From Allobosea sp. Tri-44 (lineage in GTDB: Bacteria > Pseudomonadota > Alphaproteobacteria > Rhizobiales > Beijerinckiaceae), in contig NZ_NBDP01000053.1 in the NCBI RefSeq assembly GCF_004123845.1, positions 372,001 to 436,000 of the forward strand: DNA of 64,000 nucleotides, written 5' to 3'. Position 1 is the stretch's first letter, and each line of letters starts with the position of its first letter. Below the pieces are notes generated by a model. That model was not told the origin of the DNA. It did not search any database and saw nothing but the letters and a program-made list of their open reading frames with translations. Positions 27,101-35,496 of this stretch are shown piece after piece. Position numbers and translations under genes: made by a program.

Positions 27101-28254
27101 TGTCGCAGCTCTTTTCCGCCGTCGTCGCCGTCTTCGTCGGCTATGCGGCTTCGGTCGCGGTGGTGCTTGCCGCCGCGCAGGCGCTCGGTGCGACGCCGGG
27201 GCAGACCGTCTCATGGCTCGCCGGGCTCGCCATCGCCAAGGGGCTCGCCAGCCTCATCCTCTCCTGGCGGCACCGCATGCCGATCATCTGCGCCTGGTCG
27301 ACACCGGGCGCGGCGCTGATCGCGGCTGCGAGCGGCATCGACATGGCCTCGGCCGTCGGAGCCTTTCTCGCCGCCGCCGCGCTGATGATGGCGACCGCCG
27401 CCTTCCGCCCGCTCGGCGCGCTGGTCGAGCGGATTCCGATGAGCATCGCCGCGGCCATGCTCGCCGGCGTGATCTTCCGCTTCGTCGTCGCGGTCTTCGA
27501 CGAGATGAAGCTGCAGCCGGCTTTGGTGCTGACGCTGCTCGTCGTCTTCCTGCTGGCGCGGCTGTGGAATCCCTTTCTCGGCGTCATCGCTGCGCTTGCT
27601 GCCGGCCTGGCGCTCGCCTTCGCCACCGGTACCGCGACGCTGCCGGCCGGGCCGGTGGCGCTGACCCATATCGAGCTGATCGTCCCGCATCTCGACCTGA
27701 CAGCGATCGTCGGCATCGGCATCCCGCTCTATCTCGTCACCATGGCGGCGCAGAACCTGCCGGGCTTTGCCGTGTTGCGCGCCTCCGGCTACCAGCCGCC
27801 GACGGCGTCCTGCCTGTTCGTCACCGGGCTGATGTCCTTCCTGACGGCGCCGACCGGTGCGCACATGGTCAACATGGCGGCGATCAGCGCCTCGATCTGC
27901 ACCGGCGCCGATACCCATCCCGATCCGAAAGAGCGCTGGAAGGCCGGGATCTGGTACGGGTTCTTCTGGCTCGCCATTGCGGCGACTGCCGGCCTCCTGC
28001 TCGCGCTGATCCTCGCCATGCCGAAAGCGCTGATCGTCGCGGTCGCCGGCCTCGGTCTCGTCGGCTCGCTGACGGGAGCGCTCGGCCAGGCGATGGGAAG
28101 CGACAAGGACCGCTTCGCCGCCGTCGTCACCTTCGCCGTTGCCGCTTCCAGCCTGTCGCTGTTCGGCGTCGGTTCCGCCTTCTGGAGCCTGGTCGCAGGG
28201 CTTATGGTCTTGACATTGGATCACGCCGCAGGCCGTTTGCGCGCAAGATCATGA
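27100..28254 (+). CDS. benE: benzoate/H+ symporter BenE-family transporter
   Basis: A 384-residue integral membrane protein with around 12 hydrophobic helices. The family pattern is seen in PIICAWSTPGAALIAAASG and TAPTGAHMVNMAAISASICTG. The BenE family imports benzoate with protons; no benzoate pathway is in the window, so the substrate is not certain. It overlaps the next start by 4 bases (ATGA). Confidence 0.88.
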   Translation: MSQLFSAVVAVFVGYAASVAVVLAAAQALGATPGQTVSWLAGLAIAKGLASLILSWRHRMPIICAWSTPGAALIAAASGIDMASAVGAFLAAAALMMATAAFRPLGALVERIPMSIAAAMLAGVIFRFVVAVFDEMKLQPALVLTLLVVFLLARLWNPFLGVIAALAAGLALAFATGTATLPAGPVALTHIELIVPHLDLTAIVGIGIPLYLVTMAAQNLPGFAVLRASGYQPPTASCLFVTGLMSFLTAPTGAHMVNMAAISASICTGADTHPDPKERWKAGIWYGFFWLAIAATAGLLLALILAMPKALIVAVAGLGLVGSLTGALGQAMGSDKDRFAAVVTFAVAASSLSLFGVGSAFWSLVAGLMVLTLDHAAGRLRARS

Positions 28255-28904
28255 CTACGAACCTGCCCCGCACCCGCCTGATGCTCGTCACGCCGCCGAT
28301 CCTGGATCCCGGCGCGATCACCTTTCGCCTGATGCAGGCCTTCGCCGGCGGCGATGTCGCCGCCGTGCTGCTGCGGCTCGCGCCCGGCGACGAGCGCAGC
28401 CTGACCGAACGGGTCAAGGCGCTGGCTCCGCCGGTGCAGGCGCAGAACGTCGCTCTGGTGGTCGAGGCCTCGGCCCAGGTCGCCAGCCGCGGCGGCGCCG
28501 ATGGCGTCCATTTGACCCAAGGTGCCGACGTGATCGCCGAGGCGCGCTCCAGCCTGAAGCAGGAGCGCATCATCGGGGCTGGGGGCCTGCGCTCGCGTCA
28601 TGACGCGATGGATATGGGCGAGGCCGGCGTCGATTACGTCATGTTTGGCGAGCCGCGACCGGATGGTTCGCTCCCGCCTCTGCCGGCGGTGATCGAGCGC
28701 GCGTCCTGGTGGGCCGAGATCTTCGAGACGCCCTGCATCGCCTATTGCCCGGACGCCGAGTCCGTTCCGACCCTGATCGAGACTGGCGCCGAGTTCGTCG
28801 CGCTCGGCGAATGGGTTTTCGCCGAGGGCGTCGACATCCGCGCTGCGGTCGCCGAGGCCGATGCTGCGATAACGGCCCAGCACGCCCGCAGGACGACGCG
28901 ATGA
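28251..28904 (+). CDS. thiamine-phosphate synthase-like TIM-barrel protein (degenerate)
   Basis: A 217-residue protein with the ThiE/TenI fold. GGADGVHLTQ matches the ThiE segment GADGVHLGQ. However, the ThiE catalytic motif GPIFxTxTK is replaced by VMFGEPRPDGSLPPLP, and the later glycine-rich GGI loop is absent or altered (GAEFVALGEWVF). It is therefore more likely a TenI-type or non-catalytic relative. It is translationally coupled to benE before it and to a Sel1-repeat gene after it. Confidence 0.72.
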   Translation: MTTNLPRTRLMLVTPPILDPGAITFRLMQAFAGGDVAAVLLRLAPGDERSLTERVKALAPPVQAQNVALVVEASAQVASRGGADGVHLTQGADVIAEARSSLKQERIIGAGGLRSRHDAMDMGEAGVDYVMFGEPRPDGSLPPLPAVIERASWWAEIFETPCIAYCPDAESVPTLIETGAEFVALGEWVFAEGVDIRAAVAEADAAITAQHARRTTR

Positions 28905-29827
28905 GGCTTGCGCTCGCCGCGCTCGCCTTGACGCTTGCCCTACCGGCGGCCGCGGCGGGGCCGGTGCTGGACCTCGCTTACGGCGCCTATCAGGCCGGAC
29001 ATTATCGGCGGGCCCAGGCGGAGGCTCTGAAGCGGCTCGAGGCCGATCCGAACGACGCTGCGGCGATGACGCTGCTCGGCGAGATCTATCGCCAGGGCCT
29101 CGGTGTCCGTGACGACGCCAGGGCCGCTGCCGACTGGTACCGGTTCGCAGCCGACAAGGGCGATGTCAGCGCCATGTTCGCGCTCGCTATGGCGATGCTG
29201 GAAGGCCGCGGTGTGACGCGTGACCCGAAAGCAGCCGGCGCCCTGCTGGAGAAGGCCGCTGCGGCCGGCCATCCCGCCGCCAACTACAATCTCGCCATCG
29301 CGCTGCTGGCGACGGGCAGGCCGCAGGATGATCAGCGGGCCATAGGCTGCCTCAGGGTCGCTGCCGCCGCCGATCTCGGCGATGCCCAGCATGCTCTCGC
29401 CATTCTCTACAAGATGGGCCGCGGTGTGCCGCAGGATGACGGCATGGCGGCCGAGTGGATGGGCAAGGCCGCCGCCAGCGGGCTGATCGCCGGCGAAGTC
29501 GAGTACGCGATCATGCTGTTCAACGGCGACGGCGTCGCCAAGGACGAGCGCGCCGCGGTGAAGCTTTTCATCCGCGCCGCCAACAAGGGCAATGCCATCG
29601 CCCAGAACCGGCTGGCCAAGCTCTACCAGTTCGGCCGCGCCATCTCGCCGGACCTTTCGGAAGCTGCGGCCTGGCATCTCGCAGCCCGCGCGCAGGGCCT
29701 TTCCGACGCCACGCTCGACCAGGTGCTGGAGCGGCTTTCGCCGGAGCAGCGCGCCCGTGCAGCCCGCCTCGCGGCCGACCGGATCGAGGCCACGGCCTTG
29801 ACGACGCCGAGCCAACCGAGCAAGTGA
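28901..29827 (+). CDS. secreted Sel1-like repeat protein
   Basis: A 308-residue protein with a signal peptide (LALAALALTLALPAAAAG). It contains about five Sel1 repeats, for example ALAMAMLEGRGVTRDPKAAG, ALAILYKMGRGVPQDDGMAA and LAKLYQFGRAISPDLSEAA, a solenoid used for protein contacts in the envelope. It overlaps the ThiE-like stop by 4 bases. Function unknown; the operon pairs it with a transporter and a TIM-barrel protein without an obvious pathway. Confidence 0.86.
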   Translation: MRLALAALALTLALPAAAAGPVLDLAYGAYQAGHYRRAQAEALKRLEADPNDAAAMTLLGEIYRQGLGVRDDARAAADWYRFAADKGDVSAMFALAMAMLEGRGVTRDPKAAGALLEKAAAAGHPAANYNLAIALLATGRPQDDQRAIGCLRVAAAADLGDAQHALAILYKMGRGVPQDDGMAAEWMGKAAASGLIAGEVEYAIMLFNGDGVAKDERAAVKLFIRAANKGNAIAQNRLAKLYQFGRAISPDLSEAAAWHLAARAQGLSDATLDQVLERLSPEQRARAARLAADRIEATALTTPSQPSK

Positions 29828-29927
29828 CGGCGCGAATTCGCGCCGCGCAGCCGGCGCCGCCCAACGACTGCCGCTCTTTGATAGTCCGTTCCATTCTGCC
29901 GCGCTTCGAGCGCCGGAGGTTTTGACC

Positions 29928-30716
29928 ATGATCCGCTCGCCCCTGATGACCGTGATGACCGATGCCGTGATGAAGGCGTCGCGTTCGCTGAAGCGCGATT
30001 TCGGCGAGGTCGAGAATCTGCAGGTTCTGGCCAAGGGCCCGGGCGACTTTGTTTCCAAGGCCGACCACAAGGCCGAAGAGATCCTGCGCGCGGCGCTGGA
30101 GAAGGCGCGGCCGGGCTACGGCTTCGTCATGGAAGAGAGCGGTGTCGTCGCCGGGACCGACGAGAGCAATCGCTGGCATGTCGACCCGCTCGACGGCACC
30201 CACAACTTCCTGCGTGGCATCCCGCACTGGAACATCTCGGTGGCGCTGGAGCGCGACAACCAGTTCATCGCCGGCGTTGTCTATGACGCCGCCAAGGACG
30301 AGCTCTTCATCGCCGAGAAGGGCAAGGGCGCCTATGTCAACAACCGCCGCATGCGCGTCTCCGGCCGCCGCGAATCGCCGGACATGCTGATCGGCATGGG
30401 CGTGCCGCATATCGGCAAGGGTGGCCATCCGCTCTTCCTGAAAGAGTTAGGGGCGGTGATGAGCCGCTTCGCCAATGTCCGGCGCATGGGCTCGGCCGCG
30501 CTCGACATCGCCTATGTCGCCGCCGGTCGCATGGACGCCTATTGGGAACGCGGCCTCAACACCTGGGATTTCGGCGCCGCTGCGGTGATGGTCCGCGAGG
30601 CGGGCGGCACTTTCGGCACGCTCGACGGCAAGCAGCCGACCTCGGCCAAGGACGTGATCTGCGGCAACGAAGCCGGCGAGCCGGCGTTGCGCGCCGCCCT
30701 CAAGACGGTTCTTTGA
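29928..30716 (+). CDS. suhB: inositol monophosphatase (SuhB-like)
   Basis: A 262-residue member of the Mg-dependent phosphatase family. The metal site DPLDGTHNFLRGIPHW and the C-terminal WDFGAAAVMVREAGG are diagnostic. GGAGG lies 8 bases before the ATG at 29928. In E. coli SuhB also aids ribosomal RNA antitermination; whether this one does cannot be told from sequence. Confidence 0.94.
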   Translation: MIRSPLMTVMTDAVMKASRSLKRDFGEVENLQVLAKGPGDFVSKADHKAEEILRAALEKARPGYGFVMEESGVVAGTDESNRWHVDPLDGTHNFLRGIPHWNISVALERDNQFIAGVVYDAAKDELFIAEKGKGAYVNNRRMRVSGRRESPDMLIGMGVPHIGKGGHPLFLKELGAVMSRFANVRRMGSAALDIAYVAAGRMDAYWERGLNTWDFGAAAVMVREAGGTFGTLDGKQPTSAKDVICGNEAGEPALRAALKTVL

Positions 30717-30802
30717 CGGAACGGGGACCGTTTTCGGCTTGATCCCTGCTTAGCGGGAGGCGACAGTCGCCGCCGCGACGAAACCGGATCGGATGAGCAG
30801 GC

Positions 30803-31858
30803 ATGGCCAATGACGAGGCGGCCCCGGAGGTCCAGCCGCAGGAGAATCCGGCGCAGGGAATCTCGGCGACGGCAACGCACAGGCCGCAGACCTTCCGATT
30901 CTCTCGTCCGCTGCGCTATTTCCTCCGCGCGCTGGTCTTCCTCGCGCTGATCGGCTTCCTCGTCTACATCCTGCACACCAGTCTCATCTCCGCCGTGATG
31001 GCCAATCCCGGCCTCAACGGACTGATCCTGGGCGCGCTCACCGTCGGCGTGCTGATCACGCTGCGCGAACTCTGGCGCGTCGATAGCGAGGCGCGCGCCG
31101 CCACCCGTCTTGCCGCCAATCCGGCGGGAGTGGCGATCCGGCGCAATCAGGTGATCAGCCCGCTGGGCTCCGTGCTGCCGGCGCTGGAGCGTCGCACGCT
31201 CGCCCCGGCGCAGGCTGCGACGCTGCTCGAATCGATCGCGGTCCGGCTCGACGACGGGCGCGAGGTGCTGCGCTATATCGCCGGACTCCTGGTCTTTCTC
31301 GGCCTGCTCGGCACGTTCTGGGGCCTGCTCGACACGATCTCGTCGATCGGCAACGTCATCAAGAGCCTGCGCACCGGGGCGGAATCCGGCGTGCTCTTCG
31401 ACGAGCTCAAGACGGGCCTCGCTGCACCGCTCGCCGGCATGGCCCTGTCCTTCTCGGCTTCGCTGTTCGGCATTGCGGGCGCGGTTCTGCTCGGCTTTCT
31501 CGATCTTCAGCTCGGCCAGGCGCAGCGCCGCTTCCGCAACGAGGTCGAAGACTATCTCGGCTCCGCCACAGCGAACTCGGCGACGACCCCGCTGGCGATG
31601 CCGCTGGCCGGTCCCGCGTCCGGCGACGTCGTGGTCGAGCGTCTCGACAAGCTCCAGGCGGCGATGCAGGACGGGACTAACAATCGCGCCGCGACGCAGG
31701 CGCTCGCCAATCTCGCCGAGGGCATTCAGGGCCTCGTCCAGCACATGCGCTCCGAGCAGCAATTGATCCGCGACTGGGTCGAGGCGCAGGCGGCACGCGA
31801 GAAGGATTTGAAGCGCCTGATCGAGCGCCTCGCCGCCGAACGCGTCGGTGAGTCATGA
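30803..31858 (+). CDS. MotA/TolQ/ExbB-type proton channel protein
   Basis: A 351-residue protein. After an acidic N-terminal tail, it has three hydrophobic helices (LVFLALIGFLVYIL, ILGALTVGVLITL, then GLLVFLGLLGTFWGLLDTI and MALSFSASLFGIAGAVLLGFL). The motif GTFWGL with TGLAAPLAGMALSFSASLFGI matches the MotA/TolQ/ExbB core. The last 100 residues are a charged helix (coiled coil). It is paired with an OmpA-type gene 52 bases downstream, making a proton-driven stator-like complex in the inner membrane. Confidence 0.88.
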   Translation: MANDEAAPEVQPQENPAQGISATATHRPQTFRFSRPLRYFLRALVFLALIGFLVYILHTSLISAVMANPGLNGLILGALTVGVLITLRELWRVDSEARAATRLAANPAGVAIRRNQVISPLGSVLPALERRTLAPAQAATLLESIAVRLDDGREVLRYIAGLLVFLGLLGTFWGLLDTISSIGNVIKSLRTGAESGVLFDELKTGLAAPLAGMALSFSASLFGIAGAVLLGFLDLQLGQAQRRFRNEVEDYLGSATANSATTPLAMPLAGPASGDVVVERLDKLQAAMQDGTNNRAATQALANLAEGIQGLVQHMRSEQQLIRDWVEAQAAREKDLKRLIERLAAERVGES

Positions 31859-31910
31859 CCCTGCCATGGTGCTGCGGCATCGCAGGCGCTGATCGCAAGA
31901 AAGGCTGAGC

Positions 31911-32927
31911 ATGGCCCTGTCGCGCGCGCATCGCCGGGAAGAGACCAACTTCTGGCCGGGCTTCGTCGACGCGCTCTCGACGATGCTGATCGGCATTGTC
32001 TTCCTGCTCTCGGTCTTCGTCCTCGGCCAGTTCTTCCTGTCGCAGGAAATCAGCGGCCGGGACACGGTGCTCGACCGGTTGAACCGCCAGATCTCCGAGC
32101 TCAGCGACCTGCTCGCGCTCGAACGGTCGACCGGCAAGGAGGCCAAGGATTCGCTCGCTTTGCTGCAATCCTCGCTCACCGTCGAGCAGGCGGAGCGTGC
32201 CCGCGTCCAGAGCCTGCTGGACGGCGCCGCCAGCAATGCCCCCGCCCAGCTCGCCGAGGCCCAGAAGGCGCTCGACGCCGAAAAGCAGCTCTCCGCCAAG
32301 GCTCAGGCGACCGTCGAGATGGTGAACCAGCAGATCGTCGCCATGCGCCGCCAGCTTGCGGCGCTGGAGGAGGCGATCGGCGCGGCCGAGGCCAAGGACA
32401 AGGAATCGCAGACGCGGATTTCCGAGCTTGGTTCGCGCCTCAACGTCGCGCTGGCCCAGCGCGTGCAGGAGCTGGCGCGCTATCGCTCCGACTTCTTCGG
32501 CCGCCTGCGCCAGGTGCTCGGCACGAGGCCCGACATCCGCGTCGTCGGCGACCGCTTCGTCTTCCAGTCCGAGGTCTTCTTCGATGCCGGCCAGGCCGTG
32601 CTGAAGCCGGAAGGCCGCGGCGAGCTCGACAAGCTTGGCGCCATCATCGTCGATCTCGGCCGCGAAATGCCGCCGGACCTGCCCTGGATCCTGCGCGTCG
32701 ACGGCCATACCGACAACCGGCCGATCCGCTCGGCCCAGTTCCCCTCGAACTGGAACCTGTCGACGGCGCGCGCCGTCGCCGTGGTCGAATACCTCGTCAG
32801 CAAGGGCATCCCGGCCGACCGCATCGCCGCGACCGGCTTCGGCGAGTTCCAGCCGCTGGACGTCGCCAACAACGATGACGCCTGGCGTCGCAACCGCAGG
32901 ATCGAGTTCAAGATCACCGAGCGGTGA
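31911..32927 (+). CDS. MotB-like OmpA-domain peptidoglycan-binding protein
   Basis: A 338-residue protein. One N-terminal membrane helix (MLIGIVFLLSVFVLGQFFL) preceded by FWPGFVDALST carries an Asp, as in MotB/ExbD-like stators. Then follows a coiled coil of about 120 residues and a C-terminal OmpA domain with RVDGHTDNRPI and ATGFGEFQPLDVANNDDAWRRNRRIEFKI, which binds peptidoglycan. It partners the MotA-type gene before it. Similar two-gene units are common in Hyphomicrobiales. Confidence 0.88.
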   Translation: MALSRAHRREETNFWPGFVDALSTMLIGIVFLLSVFVLGQFFLSQEISGRDTVLDRLNRQISELSDLLALERSTGKEAKDSLALLQSSLTVEQAERARVQSLLDGAASNAPAQLAEAQKALDAEKQLSAKAQATVEMVNQQIVAMRRQLAALEEAIGAAEAKDKESQTRISELGSRLNVALAQRVQELARYRSDFFGRLRQVLGTRPDIRVVGDRFVFQSEVFFDAGQAVLKPEGRGELDKLGAIIVDLGREMPPDLPWILRVDGHTDNRPIRSAQFPSNWNLSTARAVAVVEYLVSKGIPADRIAATGFGEFQPLDVANNDDAWRRNRRIEFKITER

Positions 32928-32954
32928 GGGAGGGCCGCCGTGGCGGCCGGCTCT

Positions 32955-33347
32955 TCAATGCCGCTGGGCGATCTGGATCAGGTTGCCGCAGCTGTCGTCG
33001 AAGACCGCGGTGCTGACCGGGCCGAGATGGACCGGCGGCTGGGTGAAGGCGACGCCGAGCGCCGACAGGCGCTGATGCTCGGCATGGACGTCCTCGACCC
33101 CGAACGAGGTCGCCGGGATACCGTCGGCGACGAGCGCGTCCTTCCAGGGCTGTGCCGCCGGATGCTCGCTCGGTTCCAGTAGAAGCTCGACGCCATCGGG
33201 ATCGCCGGGCGAGGTCAGGGTCAGCCAGCGATGCTGGCCCAGCGGGATGTCGTGCTTCAATTCGAAGCCGAGAATGTCGCGGTAGAAGCGCAGCGCCTTC
33301 TCCTGGTCATCCACCAGCACGCTCGTCACGACGATCTTGATCGGCAT
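32955..33347 (-). CDS. VOC-family (glyoxalase/bleomycin-resistance-type) protein
   Basis: A 130-residue protein: MPIKIVVTSVLVDDQEKALRFYRDILGFELK, then LTLTSPGDPDGVELLLEPSEHPA and STAVFDDSCGNLIQIAQ. The vicinal-oxygen-chelate fold is clear. The closest relatives seem to be lactoylglutathione lyase-like or dioxygenase-like VOC proteins of unknown substrate. It overlaps the end of the ArsR gene by 41 bases, so the two form one operon. Start at the ATG at 33347. Confidence 0.9.
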   Translation of the reverse strand: MPIKIVVTSVLVDDQEKALRFYRDILGFELKHDIPLGQHRWLTLTSPGDPDGVELLLEPSEHPAAQPWKDALVADGIPATSFGVEDVHAEHQRLSALGVAFTQPPVHLGPVSTAVFDDSCGNLIQIAQRH

Positions 33348-33651
33348 CCGTCTTCTCCCTCTCCGGCGGCCCGGCCAGCGGCCGCATCCACACGTCCCAC
33401 ATCTGCCGCAGCGGCGAGCTTTCGAGGAAATGATGCTTGCTGCGCCAGCGCCATTCGGTTCGGACCAGCCCGGCCTCCTCCAGCAGCTGCAGATGCTTCG
33501 ACAGGGCTTGCCGGGACAGGCTCGCCCCGTGCCAACTGACCAGGCGGACATGCAGCTCGAACAGCGTCTGGCCGTCCCGCTCCGTGAGCTCGTCCAGCAT
33601 GCGGCGCCGCGTCGGATCGGCCAGCGCCCGGAAGAGGCGGTCGAGGTCCAT
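33307..33651 (-). CDS. ArsR-family transcriptional regulator
   Basis: A 114-residue winged-helix protein. It starts MDLDRLFRALADPTRRRMLDELT and has a recognition helix SLSRQALSKHLQLLEEAGLV. No metal-binding cysteines are visible, so it belongs to the metal-independent ArsR type that often controls a VOC or SRPBCC gene. It lies in one operon with the VOC gene. The dyad at 33680-33701 is a likely autoregulatory site. Confidence 0.9.
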   Translation of the reverse strand: MDLDRLFRALADPTRRRMLDELTERDGQTLFELHVRLVSWHGASLSRQALSKHLQLLEEAGLVRTEWRWRSKHHFLESSPLRQMWDVWMRPLAGPPEREKTDADQDRRDERAGG

Positions 33652-33679
33652 GGGGGATTGCTAACACGTGGATATATGT

Positions 33680-33701
33680 CATGCAATTATCTGGTTGCAT
33701 G
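33680..33701. promoter_or_regulatory. probable ArsR operator
   Basis: CATGCAA and TTGCATG arms spaced by 8 bases, 28 bases upstream of the arsR start on the minus strand. ArsR regulators of this class commonly bind GCAA/TTGC dyads (established for some family members). The assignment is inference. Confidence 0.5.
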
Positions 33702-33806
33702 ATGAGAGGCCGTAGAAGACCGAAGTTCAAAGCGTACGGCGGAGGCCGGGTCGCCCCTGCCAAAGACCTTACCTGAGACGGCAGCAGGGTGCTGTCGCGG
33801 CCGCTG

Positions 33807-33830
33807 GAGTGAACCCCAGGCCGTTCACTC
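33807..33830. promoter_or_regulatory. 8-bp dyad upstream of the HWE kinase gene
   Basis: GAGTGAAC and GTTCACTC arms with an 8-base spacer, 71 bases before the kinase start. The symmetric form suggests a dimeric regulator site. No regulator can be named. Confidence 0.35.
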
Positions 33831-33900
33831 TAAAGCCATATTACACATCGGTATCTGCTGTTAGCATGGCGCCTCCGGAGACCCCGCGACGAGACGCATA

Positions 33901-34896
33901 ATGCCCGCAAACAACCCGCTGTCATGGAGCGCGGACAGCCTCCGGCGTGCGATCGGCGCGGCCGGGGTCGCCCTGTGGTCGTGGAACGTCGAGACCGACC
34001 GGTTCGCCATGGACGAACGGGGATATGCCTTATGGGCCTTGCCGCAGAGCGAGCACGTCAAGTTCGAGGATATGTCGGCCCGCGTTCACCCCGCCGATCG
34101 GGATCGGGTCAGGGCAGCCTTCATGGCGACTCGAGGTGTCGTCGGCGCCTATGAGATCGACTTCCGCATCATCATCGGAGACGAGATCCGCTGGATTTCG
34201 GCCCGCGGCATCGGCGACGATTCGGCGCTGCACGACAACGTAGCCTATGGCATCTTCCTTGACGTAACCGGGCGCAAGCAGGCCGAGGAAGGACACGAAC
34301 TGCTTGCTGGCGAGATGAGCCATCGCGTCAAGAACCTGCTGGCGATCGCCTCAGGACTGACTCAGATCTCATCCCGATCCACCATAACGGCCAAGGAGAT
34401 GGCCACCGAACTCACAGGCCGGCTGGCTGCGCTTGGCCGGGCCCACGACCTCGTGCGGCCTCTTCCCGGTCATCAGGGCCAGGCGGCGCTGCTAGGCGAC
34501 CTGCTCTCGATCCTGCTCGCGCCCTATGAGGACATGGCAGCCTTCAGCGGACGAATCCGGGTCGCCGTTCCGCGCATGGGTGTCGGCGAAGTGGCCGCAA
34601 CGACGCTCGCCCTGATCATCCATGAACTCTCAACGAACTCGCTGAAGTATGGGGCGCTGTCTGCCGAAACCGGAATGCTCGACGTCTCGGGCAGTCTTGA
34701 CGACGAAGACGTGAAAATCGTCTGGATCGAGCGCGGAGGGCCGACCGTCGAACCTCCCAATGGTGCAGGCGGCTACGGCAGCCGCCTGGTCGTGCGCAGC
34801 ATATCGGGGCAACTCGGCGGCTCGATAGACTACGACTGGTCGGCCGAGGGCGTCATCGTCACCCTGAAGATGAATACGGCGAAACTGGCTGGCTAG
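33901..34896 (+). CDS. PAS-domain HWE-family sensor histidine kinase
   Basis: A 331-residue soluble protein. Residues 1-125 are a PAS domain (ALWSWNVETDRFAMDERGYALW to GIFLDVTGRKQAEE). The phosphoacceptor is His141 in MSHRVKNLLAIASGL, with the HWE-type sequence after it. The ATPase domain includes LALIIHELSTNSLKYGAL (N box) and GGYGSRLVVRSISGQLGG. HWE kinases work in general-stress and light or nutrient sensing in alphaproteobacteria. The single-domain response regulator on the other strand overlaps its end by 4 bases. Confidence 0.91.
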   Translation: MPANNPLSWSADSLRRAIGAAGVALWSWNVETDRFAMDERGYALWALPQSEHVKFEDMSARVHPADRDRVRAAFMATRGVVGAYEIDFRIIIGDEIRWISARGIGDDSALHDNVAYGIFLDVTGRKQAEEGHELLAGEMSHRVKNLLAIASGLTQISSRSTITAKEMATELTGRLAALGRAHDLVRPLPGHQGQAALLGDLLSILLAPYEDMAAFSGRIRVAVPRMGVGEVAATTLALIIHELSTNSLKYGALSAETGMLDVSGSLDDEDVKIVWIERGGPTVEPPNGAGGYGSRLVVRSISGQLGGSIDYDWSAEGVIVTLKMNTAKLAG

Positions 34897-35246
34897 GCGG
34901 CCTCCCTGACAGCGGCGAGAACCGCTGCCTCGCTGTATGGCTTTCGGAGAAATGTGACATCGCTAGGCATTTGGTCAGGCTCGGGCCTGATGCGGCCGGA
35001 AGCGATGATAATCACTACGGGCGGCCAGCGGTCGCGCACCGCGAAGGCAAGTTTCAACCCGTTCATGGACCCTGGCATCTCGATATCGGTGATGACGACG
35101 TTGATATCGGACCGAGTTTCCAAGATGACGATCGCCTCATCGGCGCTTGTTGCCTCGATCGCCTCAAAGCCAGCCTCGACGATCATCGATGCGGTATCCA
35201 TCCGGACAATCGCATCATCTTCGACAACTAGTACGACTAAGGGCAT
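34893..35246 (-). CDS. single-domain response regulator
   Basis: A 117-residue receiver only, start at the ATG at 35246. Conserved sites are the acidic pair Glu9-Asp10-Asp11 (VVEDDA), phosphorylated Asp54 (VITDIEMPG), Lys102 (FLRKPYSE) and Ser83 or Thr in IIIASG. There is no output domain, so it likely passes phosphate onward or modulates the kinase. It overlaps the HWE kinase 3' end by four bases on the opposite strand, an unusual convergent arrangement of a probable cognate pair. Confidence 0.9.
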   Translation of the reverse strand: MPLVVLVVEDDAIVRMDTASMIVEAGFEAIEATSADEAIVILETRSDINVVITDIEMPGSMNGLKLAFAVRDRWPPVVIIIASGRIRPEPDQMPSDVTFLRKPYSEAAVLAAVREAA

Positions 35247-35426
35247 GTGACTAACTCGCCAGCGGAGTAATCTCAACGCGGCCGCCCCATGATGGTTGCG
35301 ATTTATCAGAATGAAATGCGCTTCAAGTCTGTCACTCACCGGTTGTTGTGAGCGTGCGTCGTTCGCGCAATCCCGCGAAAAGCGGCGGCGCGCCATGCCT
35401 TTGCGATAGGTGCGCCGTCTTCCGCC

Positions 35427-35461
35427 CATGCTAGCATGAGAGCTGGTATGGTAGTGTACCA
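35427..35461 (+). promoter_or_regulatory. two palindromes before nagB (probable operator)
   Basis: A perfect 12-bp palindrome CATGCTAGCATG (35427-35438) is followed by TGGTA (35444-35448) and TACCA (35457-35461) arms around 8 bases. GntR/HutC regulators of aminosugar genes (NagR/NagQ types) bind TGGT...ACCA dyads. The sites are 36-70 bases before nagB. Binding is inference. Confidence 0.45.
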
Positions 35462-35496
35462 CGCCGACCGCCGCCGCCGTGCCGGGCAGGAACAGC

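Noticed and set aside
26589..28904. 771-residue plus-strand open frame spanning the YmdB and BenE genes into the ThiE-like gene
   Set aside because: Its first part is out of frame with two well-recognised genes and is Arg/Ala/Ser-rich as expected for G+C-rich shadow frames; only the last 217 codons are the real ThiE-like gene.
30803..32927. Zorya-type (ZorAB) anti-phage system
   Set aside because: The MotA/OmpA pair resembles ZorAB in plan, but the A protein lacks the long tail and no ZorC, ZorD or ZorE gene lies nearby; suhB and a VOC/ArsR pair flank it.
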